A stretch of 10,305 nucleotides of DNA from Rhizobium sp. Q54 (GTDB taxonomy: Bacteria > Pseudomonadota > Alphaproteobacteria > Rhizobiales > Beijerinckiaceae), in NCBI GenBank assembly GCA_945901195.1, contig CAMDKB010000136.1, positions 1 to 10,305 on the forward strand, read 5' to 3'. A program made the position numbers and the translations under genes. Every line of letters starts with the position of its first letter. The first letter of the stretch is position 1. The notes beneath the pieces are model-generated. The model did no database searches. It had not been told where the DNA came from and saw only the letters and a program-made list of their open reading frames with translations. Shown here one piece after another: positions 1-6,402 of the stretch.

Positions 1-2100
1 CGCGCCCTTGCCGTTATCACGCACCAGCAGCGGATTGACGTCAACCGCTTCGAGCATATCGCCAAACTCGCGCGCGAGCTCGCCAAGGCCAACCATTGCT
101 TCGGCCAGTGCATTCATGTCCGCGGGCTTGCTGCCTCGATATCCGCCGAGCAATTGCGCGGCGCGCGTGCGCTGAATGGTTTCGATCGCCATGGCCTTAT
201 CGAGCCAGGGCGGGCAGAACGCCACATCCTTGAACAATTCAAGCCAGACGCCGCCGAGACCCGCCATCACCACAGGCCCCATCTCCGGATCGCGATGCAC
301 ACCCGCGACCATTTCAATACCATCCTTGACCTGTTGCGCGACGAGTATGCCTTCGAGTCTGGCGCCGATTTTTTGACAGCGTTCCATGAGTGTCTGCACG
401 CCCGCACGCGCCTGCGCTTCATCACTGATATTCAATAACACCAGGCCCGCGTCGCTCTTGTGTGCGACGTCGGCGCTGACAGCTTTCAACACGACGGGAT
501 AGCCGATGCGTTTTGCAGCTTCTGCAACTTCAGCGCCGTTTTGAACAACCGCTTCAGATGGCATGACGATGCCGTAAGCGGCGAGGATTTCTTTTGATTG
601 CGATTCATTCAGCGCTGCAGGCGCTTGCAGCGAGGATGCAAATTCACGCCACTTCGCCAGCAGGCCCCGCCTTTGCGCGTTTACATCATTTGCAACAGGC
701 GGCTCCCGGCCAGCGCCGGTTTCAACAAGTTTAGCCAGAGTACGAAAAGTTTTCGCGATGTCATGCATCCACGGCACATGCAGCATTTGCTCGTGCAGTC
801 CCTGCATGTATTCATTCTCGCTCAGACTGATCGGCGAAAATACGGCGACGGGGATCGCCTCCGGCGTTGACGCCGCCAGATATTTTTCGAGCCCGTGAAA
901 ATTGGCGACCTTGCGCTCGATGCCCGCCTGGCGGGGCAATTCTTCGGTCAGCAAGACGAGATCGGCATTGGCGTCGGCGCGGACGGTTTCGATCAGATTT
1001 ATGTAAAGATCGGTCGGCAAGGTTCGCTTGAAATCATAGGGATTGGAAACCTCCGCTTCTGCATGAAGCTCTTTCAGCCGCATGGCGGTGTGCGCCTGAA
1101 AATCAGGAAAGCGAATGCCAAATTGCGGGGCTGTTTCGCTGGTGAGCGAACGCAGCGCTCCTGAATTGGTCATCAGCGCGATGCGATTGCCGCGCGGACG
1201 CGGCGCGCGGGAGAGATATTCGGCGGCCTGCACGACATCTTCCAGCGAATCCACGCGAATAATTCCAGCATCGCGCGCAAAAGCATCGAACACGTCGAGA
1301 CTACCAGCAAGAGAGCCCGTATGCGCCAGCGCTGCGGCGCGGGATTCCGGCGAGCCTCCGATCTTGGCGACAACGACAGCCTTTCCATTGGCTTTTGCCT
1401 TGCGGGCGCTCGCCAGAAAATGCGGCGCATCGCGCACCGCCTCGATATAACAAACGATCACGCGCAAGGCGTCGTCATCAGCCAGGTGCGAAATGAAATC
1501 GGGGATCGTCAGGCCGGTCTGATTGCCGACGGACAGCAGGTAGGCAAGTCGCAGCCCGGCATCGTTGAGCCCGCGCCCGACTGTCTGCACGAGCATGCCG
1601 CTCTGCGTCATGGCCGCAACGGGTCCCGGCTGCAGCGGCGCATGATGTTCATCCGGCACAGTCGAAAATTTCGAATGCCCTACGGCAAGCCCCATGCAAT
1701 TGGGGCCGATGGCGGCTATGCCAGTGCGCTCCAGCAGGGCAGCAAGCGCCTGCGCGCGTTCCCGCCCCTTGGCGTCGCCACCTTCACCAAAACCGGCGGC
1801 GAAGAAAGTCGCGCTGCGCGCGCCCAGCCTTGCGCCATCTTCCAGCAATTCCAACGATTGACCGGCCGGCACAAACAGCGCGAGGTGATCGGGAGGCTCA
1901 GGCAGGTCCGCCAGACTTGCGTAGCACCGGCGGCCCCAGAGTTCTGTGCGGTTGGGATTGACCAGATAGACTTCGCCCTCATAGCCAAAGCGCAGGAGAT
2001 TGCCGAAAACTCGCGGCGACCAGTTGCGATCCGACGCGCCCACCAGAACTACATTTTTTGGCGCGAACAGCGCTGCGATACTCTTGCCCTTGTCTACCAC
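1..2100 (-). CDS. Acyl-CoA synthetase, NDP-forming (fused alpha-beta acetate-CoA ligase family), partial
   Basis: An open frame of 700 codons runs without a stop from a GTG at 2100 to the left edge, so the C-terminus is missing. The family makes acyl-CoA from an organic acid, CoA and ATP (ADP-forming) through phosphohistidine intermediates in the cytoplasm. The N-terminal CoA-binding Rossmann domain (about 10-135, VVLVGASDR, GPNCMG at 132-137) is followed by succinyl-CoA-ligase-like domains (TQSGML at 165-170, SVGN at 190-193). The expected active-site His is H260 in AHTGSLAG. The ATP-grasp half starts near 498 and has AHKSD with H547, matching the second phospho-accepting His of the archaeal beta subunit, then MAGLGGVWLELFKDVAF at 612-628 and DVNP at 687-690. 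The GTG start is supported by GGGGAGAGGG just upstream; no in-frame ATG lies nearby. It is divergent from the binding-protein gene. The substrate is unknown; an aromatic or dicarboxylic acid is only an inference from context. Confidence 0.93.
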   Translation of the reverse strand, partial: MVDKGKSIAALFAPKNVVLVGASDRNWSPRVFGNLLRFGYEGEVYLVNPNRTELWGRRCYASLADLPEPPDHLALFVPAGQSLELLEDGARLGARSATFFAAGFGEGGDAKGRERAQALAALLERTGIAAIGPNCMGLAVGHSKFSTVPDEHHAPLQPGPVAAMTQSGMLVQTVGRGLNDAGLRLAYLLSVGNQTGLTIPDFISHLADDDALRVIVCYIEAVRDAPHFLASARKAKANGKAVVVAKIGGSPESRAAALAHTGSLAGSLDVFDAFARDAGIIRVDSLEDVVQAAEYLSRAPRPRGNRIALMTNSGALRSLTSETAPQFGIRFPDFQAHTAMRLKELHAEAEVSNPYDFKRTLPTDLYINLIETVRADANADLVLLTEELPRQAGIERKVANFHGLEKYLAASTPEAIPVAVFSPISLSENEYMQGLHEQMLHVPWMHDIAKTFRTLAKLVETGAGREPPVANDVNAQRRGLLAKWREFASSLQAPAALNESQSKEILAAYGIVMPSEAVVQNGAEVAEAAKRIGYPVVLKAVSADVAHKSDAGLVLLNISDEAQARAGVQTLMERCQKIGARLEGILVAQQVKDGIEMVAGVHRDPEMGPVVMAGLGGVWLELFKDVAFCPPWLDKAMAIETIQRTRAAQLLGGYRGSKPADMNALAEAMVGLGELAREFGDMLEAVDVNPLLVRDNGKGA

Positions 2101-2123
2101 AGTGCCCTCTCCCCGGGATATGC

Positions 2124-2156
2124 TTTGATCTCGTTGCCATTTTGATCTCGTTGCCA
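2124..2156. repeat. Tandem 16-bp direct repeat in a divergent promoter region
   Basis: TTTGATCTCGTTGCCA occurs exactly twice, at 2124-2139 and 2141-2156, separated by one base (17-bp period). It lies between the divergent acyl-CoA synthetase and binding-protein genes, 24 bp from the GTG start of the former. The position suits a regulator binding site controlling one or both genes, or it may be a simple local duplication. The repeat itself is seen directly; the operator role is inference. Confidence 0.6.
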
Positions 2157-2169
2157 AGAGTGATAGCTA
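2142..2169 (+). promoter_or_regulatory. Possible promoter of the binding-protein gene
   Basis: TTGATC at 2142-2147 and TAGCTA at 2164-2169 are separated by 16 bp and could act as -35 and -10 boxes reading towards the gene at 2219. The -35-like box lies inside the second copy of the 16-bp direct repeat, so a protein bound there could block or assist polymerase. The match to consensus is weak, especially at -10. Confidence 0.3.
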
Positions 2170-2218
2170 TCGGACAGCGGCACGGCAAGCCGTTCCCGGT
2201 GAGCATTGGGAGTGCAGG

Positions 2219-3181
2219 ATGAAGAATGCAGCAAAGCTGGCCCTGGCAGCCTGCGCGAGCGCGTTGATACTCTCGCCATCCCTGGCGCAGGATACCTTTC
2301 CCTCCCACGTCATCAGTCTGATTGTTCCCTTTGCGCCCGGCGGCACTTCGGACGTGATTGCGCGTCTGGCCGCAGAAGAAATCGGGCGCTCGATCGGTCA
2401 GCGCCTGGTGATCGAGAATGTTGGCGGCGCAGGCGGAGCGATCGCGCTTTCGCGAACAGCCCGCGCCGAGCCTGACGGATATACTCTGATCATCGGAAAT
2501 ACAGGCACCCATGCGGCGTCCTATTTTCTGCAAAAGAACTTGCAGTACACGCCGGAATCCTTCGCGCCGATCGGCATGATCGCCAAAACGTCGCCGGTCC
2601 TGGCTGTGAAGAAGGATTTTCCCGCCAAAACGCTGGCGGAATTCGTCGCCTACGCCAAACAAAATCCGGGCATGGTCAGCCTTGGGCACGCGGGCGTGGG
2701 GTCTTCAAATTATCTGATCTGCCGCAGCTTCATAATGGCCTCAGGGGTCGAAGTGAATCTGGTCAGCTATCGCGGCGCGGCCCCGGCTCTCAATGATCTG
2801 ATGGCGGGGCATATCGACGGCGCCTGCGATTCAGCGACCTCCGTGTCCGGCGCGATTCTGGCCGGCAAGGTGATCGGCCTTGCAGTCGGTTCAACAGCCC
2901 GCCTGCCCAATGTGCCGGATATGCCGACCTCCATCGAGGCGGGAACGCCAGCTTTTCAGGCGGAAGGCTGGAATGCGCTGTTTGCGCCCACAGGGACGCC
3001 AGACGCCGTCATCTCCAAACTGAATGTCGCGCTACGCGACGCCGCTTCCAGCGATTTCATGCAAAAGCGCCTGTTCGATCTGTCTTCCGTACCCGCAAAG
3101 GGGGAAGAGCTCACACCCGAATATACGGGCAAGCTGGTGCTGCGGGAGATCGAGAAATACCGGAAATTACTGGCAGAGTGA
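2219..3181 (+). CDS. Tripartite tricarboxylate transporter (Bug family) substrate-binding protein
   Basis: This 320-aa protein is of the usual length for the Bug/TctC family, periplasmic receptors that capture organic acids, often carboxylates or aromatic acids. The N-terminus is a Sec signal peptide: charged MKNAAK, a hydrophobic stretch, and probable cleavage after A23 in SLA-QD. Family hallmarks follow: IVPFAPGGTSDVIAR at 35-49, ENVGGAGGAIA near 66-76, and a SYRGAAPALNDLMAGHIDGA segment in the middle. The ATG at 2219 has GGGAG six bases upstream. No membrane subunits (TctA/TctB) are adjacent, which is common since these receptors are often orphan genes. It converges on the Rieske oxygenase genes. 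The ligand is unknown; linking it to uptake of the substrate of this cluster is inference from position. Confidence 0.95.
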   Translation: MKNAAKLALAACASALILSPSLAQDTFPSHVISLIVPFAPGGTSDVIARLAAEEIGRSIGQRLVIENVGGAGGAIALSRTARAEPDGYTLIIGNTGTHAASYFLQKNLQYTPESFAPIGMIAKTSPVLAVKKDFPAKTLAEFVAYAKQNPGMVSLGHAGVGSSNYLICRSFIMASGVEVNLVSYRGAAPALNDLMAGHIDGACDSATSVSGAILAGKVIGLAVGSTARLPNVPDMPTSIEAGTPAFQAEGWNALFAPTGTPDAVISKLNVALRDAASSDFMQKRLFDLSSVPAKGEELTPEYTGKLVLREIEKYRKLLAE

Positions 3182-3199
3182 GGCATCATACCAAGGGTG

Positions 3200-3229
3200 G
3201 TTTCGATTGACCTATGGGTCAATCGAAAC
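3200..3229. terminator. 13-bp perfect stem-loop between convergent genes, possible bidirectional terminator
   Basis: GTTTCGATTGACC (3200-3212) and its exact reverse complement GGTCAATCGAAAC (3217-3229) flank the tetraloop TATG. It lies 18 bp after the stop of the binding-protein gene and about 70 bp beyond the stop of the oxygenase small subunit on the other strand. No U-tract follows on either strand, so it is not a classical intrinsic terminator. It may still pause polymerase or protect 3' ends, or may simply be the inner part of the repeat element that contains it. Confidence 0.4.
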
Positions 3230-3248
3230 ATCCGGCGCATCAACGCCG

Positions 3249-3264
3249 AAGCGCGTTCGCGCTT
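3249..3264. repeat. Short GC-rich inverted repeat inside the intergenic element
   Basis: AAGCGCG (3249-3255) and CGCGCTT (3258-3264) are exact complements around TT. In RNA this would fold with a six-pair stem and a four-base loop. It is the second hairpin of the 3188-3302 element and has no U-tract. Confidence 0.5.
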
Positions 3265-3301
3265 GCCAACAGTGATGAGTCAAACTTCATCGCCGTTGGT
3301 A

Positions 3302-3772
3302 TCACAAGGGCAACGCCATCAGCGTATCCACGCGCGAGGAATCACAAACGACAATCCGTTCGGTCAGCTTGACCTCATCGCCATAGGCGCGCCAGAGATC
3401 AAGGTAACGCCCCGTCGCAAACACCTCGCTGGCGCCATCGCGCATGATGCGCACGACAAGAAATGCCGTTTCACTGCGCAGCCCTTCTTCGCCCTGCGAC
3501 AGAAGGCAGGGCGCACCGATGATGTGACGATAAGTGTGCCGTTCATAAATGTTGGCTTCGCGCAGTGCGGTTATACGATCTGTCAGCATGCCTTTCGAAT
3601 TTGCAAAGATGATGCCGGCTTCATAGCCCTTCGCATGATTGTTCGCGGTGGTGACACGATACAGACAGGGATCAGCAAAAAAATCCGGCCATTGCTCAAG
3701 GCGATCATTGTCGATGGCGCGCGCATATTCGGCCTGGGCGCGAGTGACTTTGTGAAACATGTCCATGTTCAT
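3302..3772 (-). CDS. Ring-hydroxylating oxygenase, small (beta) subunit
   Basis: The product (156 aa from the ATG at 3772) is the NTF2/SnoaL-fold beta subunit of a Rieske oxygenase, which holds the alpha subunits together in the cytoplasmic hexamer and usually has no catalytic residues. Typical segments are DNDRLEQWPDFFADPCLYRV near the N-terminus, GMLTDRITALREANIYERHTYRHIIG in the middle and a strand with FATGRYLDLW near the C-terminus. Length and sequence style match salicylate 5-hydroxylase NagH and anthranilate dioxygenase small subunits. A GTG at 3781 overlaps the alpha stop (GTGA) and would add three residues; ATGs at 3766 and 3760 are also possible, and none has a strong ribosome site, so translational coupling to alpha is likely. 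Its TGA stop sits exactly at the edge of the repeat element at 3188-3302. Confidence 0.92.
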   Translation of the reverse strand: MNMDMFHKVTRAQAEYARAIDNDRLEQWPDFFADPCLYRVTTANNHAKGYEAGIIFANSKGMLTDRITALREANIYERHTYRHIIGAPCLLSQGEEGLRSETAFLVVRIMRDGASEVFATGRYLDLWRAYGDEVKLTERIVVCDSSRVDTLMALPL

Positions 3773-3777
3773 GACGA

Positions 3778-5031
3778 TCACAATCCCATCAACGTACGAT
3801 ATTGCTGCCAGAAACCACGCAGACCAGCTTCGCTCACGCGGCTTTCGCTGGATTGCGCCAGTGCGCCACCCATTTCCAGAACGGCATTCATGTCGGGAGC
3901 GCCTGCAACACCGCGCTGCACGAAGCCGCCGACGCAGCCGTCTTCCATGGATATGAAGCCGGCTGCACCCACGAGATTGGCCTGCTTGATACGCACCATG
4001 CGTTGTTCTGGCGTATCGTCCTCAAAGCCGAGGATCGTCCAGTGCAGATCGGTCTTTTCGGCGGAACGGGGCACCACCTGACGTACGGCGATGGCGTTTT
4101 GAATCTGTTGCAGCACAAAGGTGGGAAAGGTCGTCAGTATCTGCAGCGTAATGCCATCTGGAAATTCATTGAAGCCCTGCAGCATCGAGGGATCCTTCAG
4201 CTTGTAATCGCTGTCGGACCGCAGGTTTTGTTGCGAATAGGCGGCGTCGAGCTGGGCGCGGTCAAGCTGATTGTAACTGATGTGGTGGCCGCCGCCGCCC
4301 TCCACCACAAGGCCTCCCTTGTAGTTCAGGCGGTTGAGTTCGAACGTCGTGAAGAACAGGTGCAGGATGCTGGCGTGATAGCTGTCTTTGACGTTCTCCA
4401 CATAGAGCTTCCAGTTATTCGGCAAGGCCTGAACGTAACGCGCCAGCACCACATGCTTGCGCCCTTCCAGAACACGCGCAATGCCGTCAACAATGGGTTG
4501 TCCCAACCAGTCTGCCAGCGGAGGCGTTGCATCGGAAAACGTGCCGTAGACAAGGCCGTGAAGGCTGGCGATGCGCAGTTTGCGGGGATTGTGGTCGGAC
4601 ATCTTGAAGGTGTCGGGCATACCGCCCTTGCCTTTCATGCCCTTGAGAAAGGCCACGCCGTTGAGGTTGCCTTTCAGGTCATAACTCCAGCCATGATAGA
4701 CGCAGGTGAAACCCTGTTTCGCCTTGCCGTCATCATCAAGGCACAACAAAGCGCCACGATGGGCACAGCGGTTTTCGAACGCGCAGATGGCGCCATCATT
4801 GTCGCGCACCACGACCGCGGGCGCATCGCCGACGAATGTTGTGCGGAAAGAGCCAGCCTCGGGCAGATCAGCTTCAAGACAGAGATAGTGCCACGCAGCG
4901 CCCTGAAAAACCCGCTCCTGTTCGCGTGCATAGACATCGTCGCGCTGAAACACCCAGAACGGCACACGAGTCAGCCCGCCTTCCGGCCATGCTGGCATTC
5001 CGCTGCCGGTCAGTGCTGATGGCATCGTCAT
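3778..5031 (-). CDS. Rieske ring-hydroxylating oxygenase, large (alpha) subunit, salicylate 5-hydroxylase/anthranilate dioxygenase-like
   Basis: A 417-aa catalytic subunit that would hydroxylate an aromatic ring using O2 and electrons from a ferredoxin. The Rieske [2Fe-2S] ligands are C89-x-H91 (CAHRG) and C110-x2-H113 (CVYHGW). The mononuclear iron site is H219 and H224 in ENVKDSYHASILH with D364 in SMEDG, and the bridging Asp D216 is present. The N-terminal RVPFW block and GGMPDTFK are features I associate with the NagG/AndAc/DntAc group, acting on salicylate, anthranilate or nitroaromatics. The start is set at the ATG at 5031, with AAAGGA upstream; the frame extends to 5085, but that extension looks non-family. 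The beta gene overlaps its stop. No ferredoxin or reductase gene is in the window, so electrons must come from proteins encoded elsewhere. Exact substrate is not determined; salicylate-like is the best guess. Confidence 0.94.
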   Translation of the reverse strand: MTMPSALTGSGMPAWPEGGLTRVPFWVFQRDDVYAREQERVFQGAAWHYLCLEADLPEAGSFRTTFVGDAPAVVVRDNDGAICAFENRCAHRGALLCLDDDGKAKQGFTCVYHGWSYDLKGNLNGVAFLKGMKGKGGMPDTFKMSDHNPRKLRIASLHGLVYGTFSDATPPLADWLGQPIVDGIARVLEGRKHVVLARYVQALPNNWKLYVENVKDSYHASILHLFFTTFELNRLNYKGGLVVEGGGGHHISYNQLDRAQLDAAYSQQNLRSDSDYKLKDPSMLQGFNEFPDGITLQILTTFPTFVLQQIQNAIAVRQVVPRSAEKTDLHWTILGFEDDTPEQRMVRIKQANLVGAAGFISMEDGCVGGFVQRGVAGAPDMNAVLEMGGALAQSSESRVSEAGLRGFWQQYRTLMGL

Positions 5032-5160
5032 TTTTGTTTCAATCCTTTGAGGCGCTGCATGTGTTGCGCCCTGAAGTGCTCCCACCCGCCGCAGCCCGTC
5101 AAGACCAGGACCGGATTTCTCTGCTTTGAATACAGCCTAGGCGCTGGCGGGGCATGGGTT

Positions 5161-5188
5161 TTGATCGATATCAAGTTTGCTGTAGGAT
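5161..5188 (+). promoter_or_regulatory. Possible promoter with overlapping palindrome, upstream of the TauD-like gene
   Basis: TTGATC (5161-5166) and TAGGAT (5183-5188) are 16 bp apart and would start a transcript about 45 nt upstream of the ATG at 5238. The -35-like box is half of an inverted repeat TTGAT-CGAT-ATCAA (5161-5174), a likely operator. The region of about 206 bp between the divergent oxygenase and TauD-like genes holds no gene, so both promoters must lie here. TTTTGATC is also present, at the same distance from a TAG-type -10 box, in the promoter region at 2140-2169. Confidence 0.4.
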
Positions 5189-5237
5189 CGCCATAACTGA
5201 GGACACTGGACAGGTTGCGGCCACGGGAGAACCCAAG

Positions 5238-6260
5238 ATGGAAACAAGCGTGCCTGACTCCCCTTTGCCCGCCATCGCCCCCGTGACCGGCCCGCAGGAC
5301 TGGCGCGGCCCGCATGTTGCCACCGCAACGCGCTGGAGATTCCAATTGCCGGCAGGCCCCGTTGATGAGCTTCGCAGAATTGTCGACAAAGCTTCCGCGG
5401 AGGGTCGTGACCAGGATCATTTCGACTTCCAGGGCGTCGAAATTCCCGGCTTGCGCGATGCGCTCGCCCCCGCGATCCAGGAACTGGCTTCGGGCACCGG
5501 CATGGCGCTAGTGCGCGGCATCAAGGCTGATTTTTTTGACGTGGAAGCGCACAAGATCGCTCTGCTGATCGTCGCCAATCAAATGGGTCTTGTCGGCCCG
5601 CAGGAACATCGCGCCAAGGGAATTTCGGAAGTGATGGACGTGAGCCCTCCCGAAGGCGACCGTTATTATTTCCACGTTGGCGGCCCTCTCCCCATGCATA
5701 TGGATCCGGTTGATGTTGTGGGGCTCTTGTGCCTGCGCAAAGCCAAGGAGGGCGGCACGAGCCGCATTGTCAGCTCGATGGCCGTGCATAACGAAATCCT
5801 GCAGACGCGCCCGGATCTTCTTGCGTTGCTCTATCGCGGCTTTCGCCATCGTCGTCGGCAATTTCGTATTTCAGGTGGCTCGCCCGTCACTGATCATTAT
5901 TGCCCGGCCTTTGCCGATATCGGCGGCGGCGAAGTGATCTGCAATTTTATTCCCGCACCAATCCGTATGGCGGTCGACGAAGGCCTGATGACATTGACCC
6001 GAGCCGAGCAGGAAGCGCTCGATATTATCGAAGCCGTTTCCGAACGCGATGATTTCTGTCTTGAAATGGATCTGGAACCCGGCGATCTGCAATTTCTCAA
6101 CAACCGGATTACGATGCACGGCCGGGCAGACTACCGGGATTCGGGCGGGCCGGAGGAGCGCAGGCTCTTGCTGCGGACGTGGCTCACAATGCCCGGCTGG
6201 CGCAAATATCCCGCCCACTTGCCGCGCGTGGATGTGGAACTGGAGACCGCGCCTGCCTGA
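5238..6260 (+). CDS. TauD/TfdA-family Fe(II)/2-oxoglutarate-dependent dioxygenase
   Basis: The 340-aa product fits the TauD/TfdA/clavaminate-synthase-like family, which couples oxidation of 2-oxoglutarate to succinate with hydroxylation of a substrate, often cleaving an ether or C-S bond. The iron-binding facial triad is visible as H154-M-D156 (PMHMDPVD) and the distal H294 in NNRITMHGR, followed by R313 in LLLRTWL, the expected 2-oxoglutarate-binding Arg. The C-terminal GDLQFLNNR strand is typical. I chose ATG 5238 because GGGAG lies eight bases before it; the frame also has an ATG at 5154, but that stretch overlaps the promoter and does not look like the family. It heads the plus-strand run and is divergent from the Rieske oxygenase. 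The substrate is unknown. It could prepare a side-chain-bearing aromatic acid for the later steps, which is inference only. Confidence 0.9.
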   Translation: METSVPDSPLPAIAPVTGPQDWRGPHVATATRWRFQLPAGPVDELRRIVDKASAEGRDQDHFDFQGVEIPGLRDALAPAIQELASGTGMALVRGIKADFFDVEAHKIALLIVANQMGLVGPQEHRAKGISEVMDVSPPEGDRYYFHVGGPLPMHMDPVDVVGLLCLRKAKEGGTSRIVSSMAVHNEILQTRPDLLALLYRGFRHRRRQFRISGGSPVTDHYCPAFADIGGGEVICNFIPAPIRMAVDEGLMTLTRAEQEALDIIEAVSERDDFCLEMDLEPGDLQFLNNRITMHGRADYRDSGGPEERRLLLRTWLTMPGWRKYPAHLPRVDVELETAPA

Positions 6261-6299
6261 GTGAAGAAATCAATCTGACACGAACCAGCGCGAGCCGGG

Positions 6300-6323
6300 A
6301 TCGCGGGCGACAATCGCGGGCGA
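6300..6323. repeat. Tandem 11-bp direct repeat in leader of the dehydrogenase gene
   Basis: ATCGCGGGCGA occurs at 6300-6310 and 6313-6323 with a 13-bp period, in the 142-bp gap between the TauD-like and dehydrogenase genes. It may be a regulator site or a slippage product. Nothing else coding is seen in the gap. Confidence 0.45.
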
Positions 6324-6334
6324 AGCGGGACAAA

Positions 6335-6371
6335 ACGCCCTGTATTTTGCCGGAAAGAATGATAAGGGCGT
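6335..6371. promoter_or_regulatory. Inverted repeat ahead of the dehydrogenase gene
   Basis: ACGCCCT (6335-6341) and AGGGCGT (6365-6371) are exact complements around a 23-nt spacer, ending about 31 bp before the ATG at 6403. It could be an operator or a weak hairpin in the intergenic mRNA. Seven-base arms can arise by chance, so confidence is low. Confidence 0.25.
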
Positions 6372-6402
6372 CCAACAGCCCGCGCGAAAAGGAATATGTG
6401 CA

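Larger units (their letters stand above)
3188..3302. mobile_element. MITE-like element with imperfect terminal inverted repeats and TA ends
   Basis: The gap between two convergent genes is almost exactly filled by a 115-bp unit beginning ATACCAA (3188-3194) and ending TTGGTAT (3296-3302). Reading inward from both ends, about 17 of 27 positions match, including a shared TTGAC core near 20 bases in. If the unit proper is CCAA...TTGG, it is flanked by TA on both sides, as in IS630/Tc1-mariner-derived MITEs. Internal hairpins are at 3200-3229 and 3249-3264. No coding capacity is seen. The right end overlaps the stop codon of the small oxygenase subunit. The structure is seen in the sequence; the mobile origin is inference. 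Confidence 0.5.

Noticed and set aside
1321..2145. Plus-strand open frame of 274 codons opposite the acyl-CoA synthetase
   Set aside because: The minus strand encodes a continuous, well-conserved protein here; the plus-strand product shows no family features.
2246..2254. LAAC in the binding-protein signal peptide as a lipobox
   Set aside because: The cysteine at residue 12 lies inside the hydrophobic stretch, too early for a lipoprotein signal; cleavage after SLA at residue 23 fits better.
3197..4081. Plus-strand open frame across the intergenic element and the small subunit
   Set aside because: It is antisense to the small subunit and the start of the large one and begins in the hairpin; no protein family is visible.
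3802..5019. Long plus-strand open frame of 405 codons opposite the oxygenase large subunit
   Set aside because: It is antisense to a gene with all Rieske and iron-site residues, has no recognisable family and no ribosome site; it is a by-product of codon bias.
5032..5085. N-terminal extension of the oxygenase large subunit to an ATG at 5085
   Set aside because: The extra 18 residues do not resemble the family, and the ATG at 5031 has an AAAGGA upstream.
5154..5237. Earlier in-frame ATG for the TauD-like protein
   Set aside because: The 28 added residues overlap the likely promoter and palindrome; ATG 5238 has a better ribosome site.
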